Source: Candidatus Zixiibacteriota bacterium
GTDB taxonomy: Bacteria; Zixibacteria; MSB-5A5; CAIYYT01
Assembly: GCA_023134875.1 (NCBI GenBank)
Contig: JAGLUH010000159.1
Coordinates: 1 to 27,350 of the forward strand
DNA length: 27,350 nucleotides
Direction of reading: 5' to 3'
Position numbers and translations under genes: made by a program. How positions within the stretch are numbered: the stretch's first letter is position 1; each line of letters opens with the position of its first letter. Shown piece by piece: positions 1-12,100 of this stretch. The notes beneath the pieces are model-generated. The model saw nothing but the letters and a program-made list of their open reading frames with translations, was not told the DNA's origin and ran no database searches.

Positions 1-1
1 T

Positions 2-139
2 ATTCGTCTCAGCGACGACTATGCCAACGGCGGCAATGCGGGCAGCATCTATCAGTACATGGGGCCCGACGCGGACGGTGTCGGGAGGGATCTCAGTACG
101 GAGGATTACAGCGACACCGGATACTGGAAGGAAGTGATC
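2..139 (+). repeat. Aromatic cassette 1 (5'-truncated by window edge)
   Basis: Second half of the 'YEYIG...DY.NTDLW' cassette: it reads SIYQYMG, then STEDYSDTGYWKEV. It matches the downstream pattern IYRYIG...ADYTDTDLWESV. This match shows that coding sequence extends upstream of the ATG at 59. Confidence 0.85.
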
Positions 140-3100
140 GAAACACAGCTCTTTCCTGAGGGAATAAACGTTACGGAATCGGATTCCATCGGCGTAGGCG
201 GTTTGGTCGTGCTTAACGAGCTTCGCAGCAGCGCGGTCGCTTATCTGGACAAGGGTGATGTCACCGCCGATGACGTAACGATAAAAGCAATCGAAAATGC
301 CACGATCCGCGCCACCACGGAAAGCTCGGCCACTTCATCCGGCGGCAGCGCTTTTGGGAAAGGCAAGTCAGTAGCGGTGAACGGCACCATCGCCACCAAT
401 ATTGTACTAAGTCAGGCAGATGCCCATATCAGCAACAGCGATGTGACGACAACAGTCGGGGATCTGGTCATCGATGCCCGGAATACCTCGACACTCGATG
501 CCAAGACCATTAGTACCACCACCTCCGGTGACACGGGTGTCGGCGTCACGCTTGCGTTCAACACGCTGGGGTGGGAGTCGCAGAACCTCCTGTTCAATAC
601 CATAGACGCCTTGATCGGAGATCCGCTCATAGCCGATGCCTTCGGTAACCAGCAACAAGCGGGGGTCAATGCCTACATCCTGAACTCGACAATCGATGCG
701 GCAGGGGCAATCAGCTTGTCCGCTATCAATGCGGCCATGATCGATGCGACCGTTAGCAACGAAACCACCTCGGCGGCCTATGCCCTGAAGGACGCATCCA
801 GTCTGGCGGTGGGTTTTGTCCTGGCCAGCAACATGGTTAATGCCAAAGCCATGGCCTATATCGACAATACAGATACCACCAGGCGAGTGGATGCCCGCGG
901 TGCTGACGTCTCCATCACCGCCCAGGACAACGCCGACATCTTTGCCAACAGCCGGATGGCGGCCATCTCCAGCACCACCAACGATTTCGGCATCAGCCTG
1001 GTGACCCAGTTCGTCGACAATGTGTTGGACGAATACCAGTACACAGACCGTTCCGGAATACGGGATCTCAAGACCCTTGACGGGGTGCATGTGGACGACG
1101 TGGACTACACGACCCTGGAGGAACCGGACGAGGTGGTGAAGGGTGATCGGGTCCAGGTCGAGTTCGACATGGCCAACGGCAGCGCCTCTGAGGGTGACGT
1201 CTTTGAGTACGTGGGGGACACACCCCTGGCGGGCCCCGTGGACCTGGACGGGCAGGTTTTTACCAACGCGGCGCTGTGGAAGAAGCTCAAGGCCACCCCC
1301 GGAGGGACCTATCGCTTTATCGGTTCGGACGACACCGGTGTCGACCTGGCCCTGGAGGACTACACCGCCACCGGCCGATGGCTGGAACTGATCAGCGTCG
1401 ATCCCCGGGAGCTGATACCGGGCCTGAATTTCAATTTCAGTGATTCCGATTCGATGGCCTTCGGCGGACTTGTCGTCCGCAACGATGCCAGGGGCGGTGC
1501 GGAGGCTTTTGTCCGCAACGCCACAGTGGAGGCTGCCGGTAACGTTGAGATCACCGCGCTCGAGACCGCCACCATACGCGCGGTGGATCAGAGTACGGTG
1601 ACCTCCAGTGGTGGCAGCATCCTCGGCGGTGGCAAGTCGGTGGCTGTCAACGGCGTGATCGCTACCAACATGGTACTGAGCGAGGCAAATGCTCACATAA
1701 CCAATAGCTCGGTTACGACTACGAACGCAGGCGATGTAATCCTGAACGCCGAGAACACCTCTACAATCACTGCCGAGATCACCAGCAGCATCGTCTCAAA
1801 CGGCACCTCTGTTGGGGTCACGCTGGCCTTCAATACCATCGGCTGGGACGCCCAGAACGTCCTGTTCAACGCCATTGACGCCATCATAGGCACTGATATC
1901 GGTACGGAAATCCCCGCGGGAACGAGGGCATACACGGACAACACGACCCTCAACTCCGCAGGCGCCGTCAGCGTGACGGCGACCGCCACCACTAATATCG
2001 ACGCGGTGATCCACAACTCAGCCACATCCATCTCCGCAAGCCTGGGCGAAAACACGACAGTCAGTGTCGGTGCCGTGGTGAGCATGAACAAGCTCAGCAC
2101 GGATGTCGAGGCGTTTATCGATCATGCCACCGAGATTAACGCGGCGACTGGCGACATTACCGTTCAGGCAAAGGACGGATCGGCGATCGACAGTACGGTT
2201 TCGGCCTCATCCCTGGCCATTGCAGTGGGTGTTAAGAAATCGACGGCAGTTTCTGTTGGATTGACCTCCTCACGTAACGATATCAGCAATGACGTCCTGG
2301 CATATATAGCCAACTCGGGTTCTGCCGCCACGCCTGTGCGGTCGAACAACGGACAGGTTCTGATCACCGTTGCCAAGGATGCGGTGATCGATGCTACGGC
2401 TACGGCCACGGCGATCGCCATCGCGGCAGGGTTCGATAGCAGCCCGGCGGTTAGCGGCGGCGCTACGCTGGCATTTAACACGATTCTGGGTCGGGACAAC
2501 GCGTACATTGCCAACAGTACTGTTGTGGCTGACGGAAATGTAACCATTGATTCAGACAGTAGTTCAAAGATAGATGCATTGGTCTGTTCGGCTGCAGTTT
2601 CAGTGGCTATTGGTGGCAAGAGCTCTCAGGCGGTTGCCCTTGGATTGTCTGTGGCGCGGAACTTCATTGGTTGGGACTCGACCAGTGAGGCGGCGAACCA
2701 CACCACTGACAATACACCCGCGACGCTAACCAAGGGGGAGACGGTTCGTGTAGTCGATGGGTCGCTCTCCGGTGACGTGTATGAGTACATCGGCTCGACG
2801 ACATTGACGGATGTTGATGGCGACGACTCGGATGGTGTGCCGCTGGCAGCACAGAATTTCGGCGACCGGGACTACTGGCGACAGGTCAATCTGAGCAGCG
2901 ACGCGGCCGAGGTAAAGGCCTACATTGCGGATTCGAGTGTTACGGCTGGTGGTACACTGACCATTGATGCGGCGGGTACGGAGACGATCGATGCCGTGGT
3001 AATGGCTGGTGCGGCGGGTGTGGCCGCAAGCGGCAAGTCGGGCGTTTCGGTAAGCGCGGCAGGGGTCTATGCGGATAATGAAATCCAGTCCCAGGTACAA

Positions 3101-6100
3101 GCGTACATTGATGGTAGCGGCAGCGTCATCAGTGCCGAATCGGTCTCCATTACCGCCGATGATTCTTCGGGTATTTCGGCATTTGCCGGGGCAGCTTCCC
3201 TGGCCGCCTCGCTGTCCGGTAATAGTGCTGTTTCGGTGGCGGTGGGGCTGTCACTGGCGTTTAATGAAATCAGCAACGACGTAGATGCTTTTGTCCGTGG
3301 CGCAAATATCACGACAAACAGCGGAGACATCACCCTGTCGGCCAGAAGCCAGGGGAAACCCCTGTTTGATGACGGCATTTCCCTCACTGCAACACAACTT
3401 GATAACGCGGCCAAGGTCGATGAAAACGATCCTGATACACCCTCTGACGAAGCTGCAGATGATGAAGGTGTTGACGCTGCCATTCTGGACACGTTACGTG
3501 CGGATTTCCTTCTCGAAGGCATAGTACTCGTCGGTGAGATTCGTCTGTCCAAAATGGCAGAACGCGAACTATCCGCGCCGGCGGGCGAAGAACCGGAGAC
3601 GGAGGGTACAAACTGGGCACTGACAACGGGCGGCGGATTGACGTATTTCATTGCGTATGATCCCGACGCCAATGGCGGTGCCGGTCAGTTTAGTGTTTCA
3701 CAGGCATCGATCAATGCCGTGACAGCTGCGGCGTCCGTGGCCGCGGCTTTTTCCGCCAGCAGTTCTTCGATTGCAATCAGCGGGGCCGGAGCCCTCGGAA
3801 TGAACATTGTTCTGACCGATACGAAGGCTTTTATTGAGAACAGCGCTGTCACCAGTGCCGGAAACGTATCGGTCACAGCGACCAACTCTTCCGGTATCGC
3901 CTCGGTCACAGGTGCTTTGTCCGCTTCCGTAGCCGCGGGTAGTGGAACCAGTGTCGGTGCTTCCATCGGCGCAGCTGTTGCGATAAACTACATCGGTTAC
4001 AAATGGAACAGCTCATCTAAACCGGCAGCGGTTCACTCATACATCAGTAATTCCAGTGTCGATGCGGCAGGTAATGTGACACTTTCATCAGCCGCCAGTC
4101 AGACCATCGGCGCGATAACCCTGGCCGGCTCGGCGGCACTCGCCGCAAGCGGTGGAACAGGCGTCGCGATCGCAGGGTCTGGGGTTCTCGCACTCAATAT
4201 GATCGGTGCAGATGTCAAATCCTACATTGATGGTGATATGGCAATCGGCGGTGGTATGGATGAAGGAATAAGAGCCGTAGATGTCTCACTGACTGCCACT
4301 GACACCTCAACGATAACAGCACTGGTTGGCGCCGCATCAATATCCGCATCCTTCGGAAACACCGGAGTGGCAATATCTGTCGGTGTCTCCCTTGGTCATA
4401 ACATGATCACGAGTGATGTGGCTGCTTATATTGCTAATGTTGATCAGGGGATAAACGCCAGTGGAGATATTAGTGTAACGGCCAGTGAAACATCAGGAAT
4501 ACGCGTGGTTTCATCAGCGTCTGCACTTTCAATCGCAGCCGGAAGCACCGGTGTCGCAGTAAGCGGTGCCGGGGCCGAAGCCTCCAATGTGATCCTGACC
4601 AAAACAAACGCCTACATAGGGACCAGCTCGATTATCGACTCCAATGACGTCGATGTTATCGCGACCAACGATGCGTCGATCAAGGCGATAATCGTCAGCA
4701 CGGCATTTGCGGCCGCCGGCGGCAGTACGGGCGTCGGTGTTTCCATCGGTGTCTCACTGGCTGGCAACGTGATCGGCTGGGATGCAATTCTTGATACGGA
4801 TTACAGATACACGACAGGTGATGACCCATCCAGGCTGGAAACGGGAGATCGCGTCAAGATTGAATCAGGTGTCCGTGCCGGAAACGTATACGAGTACGTA
4901 GGCGAAACAGCGGACTTTTATAAATACACTACTGATGATGGCCTGAAGACACTCGACGAGGGAGATCTTGTTAACCTGGAGGTCGGCTACGACAAGGAAA
5001 AGGGCGCGGCAACAACTATTTATCGCTACATCGGTGACGATGATGACGTCGTTGACCTGGGCAGCGCGGATTATACCGATACGGACCTCTGGGAATCCGT
5101 GGGCAGCGCTCGGCTCACCACACAGGATTATGGAAACACTGACCTGTGGCGGCAGGTGAACCTCGGAGAATCACCGATTGAGGTTCAGGCCTATGTACTT
5201 GATTCGAGTATCAAGGCCAATGGAGACCTCACGATTAAGGCCGAATCGAAACAGAATATTGATGCGATAGTAGTCGCCGGGTCAGCGGCCGCATCGGGCG
5301 GCAGTACCGGTGTTTCTGTCGCTGGAGCCGGTGTGGGCGCAATGAACCTGATCTCGGCCAATGTCAAGTCCTATATAGACGGCGACGGAGTGGACGGTAT
5401 TGAGGCCGGAACCATCACTGTAACGTCGGACGATATTTCCAGCATCAACGCTATTACCGGCGCTGCTTCCCTGGCAGCGGGATTTGGAGGAACCGGCGTT
5501 GCCATAGCCATAGGCATTTCCGTTGCACACAACGGGATCAGCAACGACGTTTCATCCTTCATTACCAGGGCCGATACCGGTGTAAGTACAACTTCGGGTG
5601 CCATCACGGTATCAGCCACAGAGTCCTCCGAGATCTTCACCGTAACCACCGCGGCATCCGTCTCTATCGCTATCGGTGGAACCGGCGTGGCCGTCAGCGG
5701 GGCCGGTGCGGCCGCAACCAATTCGATTCAAACCAAGACCAACGCATATGTAAAAGATAGTGTCCTATCAACGGTTCTGGCGGGTGATGTTGGTCATCTT
5801 AAAATCAGTGCCACTGACACATCCAAGATTGATGCCACCGTTGCGGCGGTTGCGGTGGCCGTTGCCGGCGGCGGAACAGCGGTCGGTGTTTCCATCGGCG
5901 CCGCCTACGCGAGCAACATGATCGGATACGACCTGCTCCTGGGTGTCATACCCATTAAAGATCCCGCACAGGTGAGAGCTTATGTTGAAAATTCGGAAAT
6001 CACGGCCGGCGGCGATGTGAAGTTGACCGCCAAGGCTGAGGAGACCATCACCTCCAGAATCATTTCAGGTTCTGTAGCGATTGCGGCCGGCGGCACTGGC

Positions 6101-9100
6101 GTTGGCGTTGGTGGTTCCAGCGTGGTCGCCATAAACATGCTGGCCACCGACATAAACGCTTATATCAGCAATTCCAGCAACGTTACGGGCAGCAGTGTTG
6201 TATTAACCGCTGATGATACTTCCCGCATTATGGCCTATGGCGGGGCAGCCGCAATAACAGGCGGGTTCGGCGGAACGGGTGTTGCCGTATCTATCGGCGT
6301 GGCCCTGGCCCACAATATGATCGATAATAATATTGCCGCGTTCATTAAAGACAGCACTGTCGAGTCGACAACCGGCAATGTTGGAGTACATGCTCTGGAA
6401 CACACAATGATCAACTCAGTCTCTGCCGCGGCAGCGCTGGCAGTTGGCATTGGCGGCGTCGGCGTATCGGTCGCAGGAGCCGGAGCAGAGGCAAGCAATG
6501 TAATCCTCACAAAGACTAACGCTTATATTGAAAACAGCGCCATTACCAGCGAGGGCGATGTTGATGTAAATGCCCAGAGCCTGTCCGCGGCGCCTGGTCT
6601 GTTTAACCTGACAGAGGCTGATGTTGGTGGCGATGCTGATTCGTTCGCCGGCAAACTGGACGATGCCTCCTCCACGGATGCGGATAATTGTGATGATCCC
6701 GATTCAGATACAGATGACCCTGACGATCCGGACGATGATGCTGTCAACGAAAGAGATGAAGACATCAATGCTGATAATAATTTCCTCACCAAGACGTTAG
6801 CCGTTTATTTAAATAATAATGGAATACTGAATTCAGGCGAGCTTGCAGTCACTCTCCGCACCGAGGGTGAGCAATGGTCGGTTACCGACCGTGTTACTGG
6901 TTACTCATACAACGTAACCAGAGTAGATAATTACTTTACTGTATCCATGTCGTCGATCGGCGCGACCGTAATATCTGCGGCTGCCGCAGTCGCCGGCGGG
7001 TCTGTGGGTGTCGGAGTCTCCATCGGCCTTGCCTTTGCGACCAACCTGATCGGCTGGAAACTGGGATTGAATACGCCCCATAACCACACCACAGAAGATA
7101 CGATCAAGCACCTGGAAAGCGGTGATTACGGATCTGATGCAGACGTTACCCGCGTAAAGATTGAATCAGGTGTTAGAGAAGGCCATGTCTACGAATACGT
7201 TGGCGAAGATACAGATCTTTACGACTACGATTCCGGTGAGGGTACAAAGACGCTCAATGAAGGCGATCTGGTAAAGGTGAATTCGGGCTACGATACTAAT
7301 AAGGGTGCCGGAACAGCCATCTACAAATACATTGGAAATAATAATACCTCCAGGAATTTGAGCACCCAGGATTATACCAACACTGACCTCTGGGAGTCTG
7401 TGGGTAGCGCCAAACTCTCCATGCAGGACTATGGCAACACCGATTTTTGGAAGCAGGTTAATCTTGAGGATGACTCTGTCGAGGTGCAGGCCTATGTTGT
7501 CAACTCCAGCATTAATGCTGTGGGTGGTTTGAACCAGACGGCGGTCTCGGATCAATCGATTGACGCGCTCGTTGTGGCCGGTTCGGCCGCTGCTTCAGGC
7601 GGCGGTGTAGGCGTGAGCGTCAGCGGTGCTGGCGCCGGCGCGGTGAACATAATCACAACCGATGTCAAGGCGTTTATCCAAGGCGACGGAACCGGTGACA
7701 AAGTCATCAGTGCCGGCAGTATAACAATCAGTGCACAAGACACTTCGAGGATCACGGCCCTTACCGGTGCCGCCAGCCTGGCTGCTGGATTCGGTGGTGT
7801 AGGTGTGGCCGTGTCGATCGGAATTGCCGGAGCGTATAACCAGATTAGCAACGATGTGGCAGCCTATATCTTCAATGCAGCCAGAGACGATGTAGCGGAT
7901 GTAGCGGGCGTATCAACCACAGGCGGTGACATCACGGTTGAGGCCATTGAGGCCGCGACCATCAACTCCCTGACCACAGCGGCATCACTCGCCGTTGCTA
8001 TCGGCGGTGTCGGGGTTGCCGTAAGCGGTGCTGGAGCAGCAGCTTCGAACGTTATCCTGACAACGACTGAAGCCTACGTGCTGGACAGCACTCTCAACAG
8101 CGGCGGCGGCGTGGCGATTAATGCGTCGGACACATCGACGATTAACGCAGTTGTGCTGGCAGCAACAGCCGCTATAGCCGGCGGAGGAGTCGGCGTGGGA
8201 GTTTCCATCGGCGCATCTTTTGCTGGCAACTTTATCGGTTCGGAATTGAACTATGCCGGCGCCAAGTCTTACGTGTATAATTCTACTATCACTGCTGATG
8301 GCGCCTTTACCCAGACCGCCATAGCGGCTGAAACAATCAGGGCAGCCGTCATTGCGGCTTCAGCTGCAATTGCTGCTGGTGGCGTTGGTGTCGGTGTCAG
8401 CGGATCAGGCGTTGTTGCCATTAACATGATCACCGCCGATATCAAGGCGACCATAGAAGGCGGTTCCACAATCACTGCGGGCAGCGTGTCTGTGACCGCG
8501 GATGACACCTCACGGATACTGGCGTTTGTCGGGTCCGCCTCTGTGGCGGCGGCATTCGGTGGCGTGGGTGTTTCCGTGTCTATCGGTGTGGCCTTGGCCC
8601 ACAACATGATTCATAACGATGTTGCGGCCTATATTACGGGCAGCACTGTTACCACTACCTCCACGGACGGAATCCTTGAAGTGCATGCCATTGAACACTC
8701 CCAGATCAATGCCGTTTCTGCCGCAGCATCGGTTGGTGTGGCAATCGGCGGCGTTGGGGTCGCGGTCAGCGGCGCCGGTGCGGAAGCGACCAATGTCATC
8801 CTTACAAAGACCAATGCTTATGTAGAAGAGAGCGTTCTCGTCAGTGCCGGCGATGTCGCTGTAACTGCCGAGAGCCTGTCCGCTGCACCAGCACTGAATG
8901 CCTTGGCAATGGCGGATGAGGCAACGGCCAATGCTTTTGCTCAAGGACTGGACGACGCTTCTACCACGGATGCTGATAACGAAGATACAAAAGGAACGAA
9001 TGAAAGGGCTGATGACATCGCCCTTGACACTACTTTTCTTTTAGGGTTATCGGGACTATTAACTTCTCAGGGCATCATGAATTCCGGCGCCCTGGCAGTA

Positions 9101-12100
9101 ACTGTCCGTTCCGAGGGCGAGGAGTGGTCGGTCACGGATAGGATAACCGGATCCTCCTATATTATTGCCAGAGACGTCAACAGTTTCACGGTAACCATGC
9201 CGACCATTGGGGCGACCGTCATATCCGCATCTGCAGCCATTGCAGGTGGCGCGGTCGGAGTCGGGGTTTCAATCGGGGTCTCCTTTGCAGCCAATCTGAT
9301 CGGTTTTGAACTGGATTTAGGTTACCCTGCCGACTACACCACCGGAGATGAGCCTGCTCGGCTCGAAAATGGCCAGACAGTCAAGATAGAAGACGGCGTC
9401 AGAGAGGGCCATGTCTATGAATATATTGGCCAAACAGTGGATATGTATCGATACACTTCGGCCGACGGCTCAAAATCGCTCAACAATGGCGATCTGGTGA
9501 AGGTGAACTCGGGCTACGATGCAGACAAGGGTACCGGGACGGCAATTTACCGCTACATCGGAAATAATGGGAGCCAGGTCAATCTCGGCAACGCGAATTA
9601 TAGAAACACGGATTTGTGGGAGTCTGTGGGCAGCAGCAAACTGTCCATGCAGGACTATGGCAACGACGATCTATGGGAACTGACCAATCTTGTTGAAGCA
9701 GAGGAATCGGCCCAGGTCCGAGCCTATATGTTGGACTCCAGCGTTGACGCAATCGGCGGCCTGACCCAGATGGCGATCTCGGATCAGTCCATTGACGCCC
9801 TGGTTGTTGCCGGTTCGGCAGCAGCTTCAGGCGGCGGAGTCGGCGTGAGTGTCAGCGGCGCCGGTGCCGTTGCAATAAACACGATCACTACTAATGTTCA
9901 ATCATTCATTGAAGGCGATAGAGCAATCGGTAACGGTGAAACTGCAGGCATAAAGGCTGCCAGCGTAAGTCTTTTGGCTAAAGACACATCTCGGATCACG
10001 GCTGTTACCGGAGCCGCGAGTCTGGCAGCAGGCTTTGGCGGCGTGGGAGTGGCTGTTTCCATCGGAGTAGCCGGAGCCTATAACCAGATCAGTAATAATG
10101 TTGCAGCCTTTATCTCCAAAGCTGACGATGGCGTGAAGACCACGGATCCTGCTGGTGCCATCACTATAGAGGCCATTGAGGCAGCCACCATCAACTCGTT
10201 GACTGTTGCAGCATCGTTGTCTGTTGCTATCGGCGCTGTTGGAGTGGCGGTCAGTGGCGCCGGAGCGGCTGCCATCAATGTAATTCTTACCACCACTAAC
10301 GCCTATGTGTTGGACAGCACCCTCAACAGTGCGGGTGCTGTTACGATAGAGGCATCGGATACATCTACGATTAACGCCATTGTCTTGGCTTCAACTGCAG
10401 CCATAGCCGGCGGCGCTGTCGGTGTCGGCGTTTCAGTCGGCGCCTCCTTTGCCACTAACATAATCGGTTCAGAATTTGAAACCACAGGTGTGCAGGCATA
10501 TGTAAGGAATTCTAAGATTACCGCCACCGGGGCTCATACACAGACAGCCACAGCAGAGGAAACAATCCGGGCAGCAGTTCTTGCGACTTCAGTGGCGATT
10601 GCTCCTGGCGGCGTTGGAGTTGGGGTCAGCGGAACCGGTGTTCTTGCCATTAACATTATTACCAGCGACGTTAAGGCATTCATTGATGAAGGTTCCGTAA
10701 TTAATGCAGGCAGCGTGTCTTTAACCGCTGATGACACGTCACAAATTATGGCGTTTGCCGGTTCTGCCTCTGCGGCAGCGGCATTCGGCGGTGTGGGCGT
10801 CGCTGTTTCTATCGGCGTGTCCCTGGCCCACAATACGATTGAAAATGATGTTGCGGCATATATTATGGACAGCACTGTTACATCCACGGTCGGCGACATC
10901 GAAGTCAATGCCCTTGAACACTCCCAGATCAATGCTGTCTCTGCGGCAGCATCGGTATCTGCCGCTGTTGCGCTGGTAGGAGTTGCTGTCAGCGGTGCAG
11001 GCGCGGAAGCGACCAATGTCATTCTGACAAAGACGAATGCCTATATAGAGGACAGCATTATAGACAGTGAACATGATGTGGCTGTTACAGCCCAAAGCCT
11101 GTCCGCGGCTCCGCCCCTGAACGACCTGGCAGCAGCAGCGGTAGCGGGACTGGGCGGTGCCGATGGGTTCGCCGAAAAGCTGGACGATGCCGCATCTACA
11201 GATGAGGATGACACCAACACCACCGGTGTCACAGAAGACGAAAGGGTTAATGATATCGTTGAAGATGCAGCATTCATGGCCGCGTTATCGGTAATATTGA
11301 CAGGTCAAGGCATCATAAATTCCGGAGCTCTGGCGGTAACCATCAGATCCGAGGGCAGCGAATGGTCGGTCACGGACCGTGTTACCGGATCTTCCTACGT
11401 GATCACAAGAGATGGAGATAACTTCAAGGTGACCATGCCGACGATCGCAGCGACCGTTGTCTCCGCATCGGCTGCTGTAGCCGTAGGCGTGGTCGGTGTT
11501 GGAGCTTCTGTCGGGATTTCTTTTGCCCGCAACCTGATCGGCTGGGAATTGGGATTCGATACTCCCTACAACTACACCACAGGAAGTGAACCACCCAGGC
11601 TGGAAAGAAGCACTAATCCCTTTGTTTTTGGTGATCGCGTCAAGATCGAAGAGGGCGTCAGGGCCGGCGATATCTATGAGTATATCGGTTCAGAGGCCTT
11701 GGTTCCTGTTGAAGACGAGACTACGGTTAACCTGAAAAACCAGGACTATGGCAACACAGATCTCTGGAAGCAGGTTAACCTTGTGTCGGCTCCTGCCGAA
11801 GTACAGGCCTATATAATGAACTCCGACATTGACGCAATTGGTGACACGGGTGTGACAGCGATCTCGGATCAATCTATCGACGCAATAGTGGTGTCCGGTT
11901 CCGCGGCACTTTCCGCCGGCGCGGTCGGAGTGAGTATCAGCGGTGCGGGAGCAGTTGCAATAAACACGATTGCGACCGATGTAAAGGCGTTTGTGGATAA
12001 TGATAGTGCATACGGCGTTCGTTTGACGACCGTCAATTCGGGCAGTGTGACCATGAAGGCTGAAGACACCTCGAGGATCACGGCTATTACCGGAGCTGCC

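Larger units (their letters stand above)
4802..7081 (+). repeat. Super-repeat 1 (2280 nt, 760 codons)
   Basis: Unit order: cassette, P1 strand VQAYVLDS, P2, P3, P4, P1 without cassette (GYDLLLGVIPIKDPAQVRAYV), P2, P3, P4, acidic insert, then the next P1 turn. The same order fills 7082-9331 and 9332-11566. Confidence 0.85.
7082..9331 (+). repeat. Super-repeat 2 (2250 nt, 750 codons)
   Basis: Same unit order as super-repeat 1. Its cassette-free P1 turn is short (GNFIGSELNYAGAKSYV). DNA-level resemblance to super-repeat 3 is high in the cassette and phase-2 segments, pointing to fairly recent block duplication. Confidence 0.85.
9332..11566 (+). repeat. Super-repeat 3 (2235 nt, 745 codons)
   Basis: Third full copy: cassette 6, two four-phase cycles, acidic insert 3, and the P1 turn leading into cassette 7. 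After this the array continues as four-phase cycles without acidic inserts. Confidence 0.85.

Noticed and set aside
59..61. ATG as the start of the giant gene
   Set aside because: The frame is open upstream to the window edge, the preceding codons encode part of a conserved cassette, and no ribosome binding site is placed before it.
407..1696. Long antisense reading frame (429 codons)
   Set aside because: It is a by-product of repetitive, codon-biased DNA on the other strand. Its protein is low in recognisable motifs, and the sense strand carries clear domain repeats.
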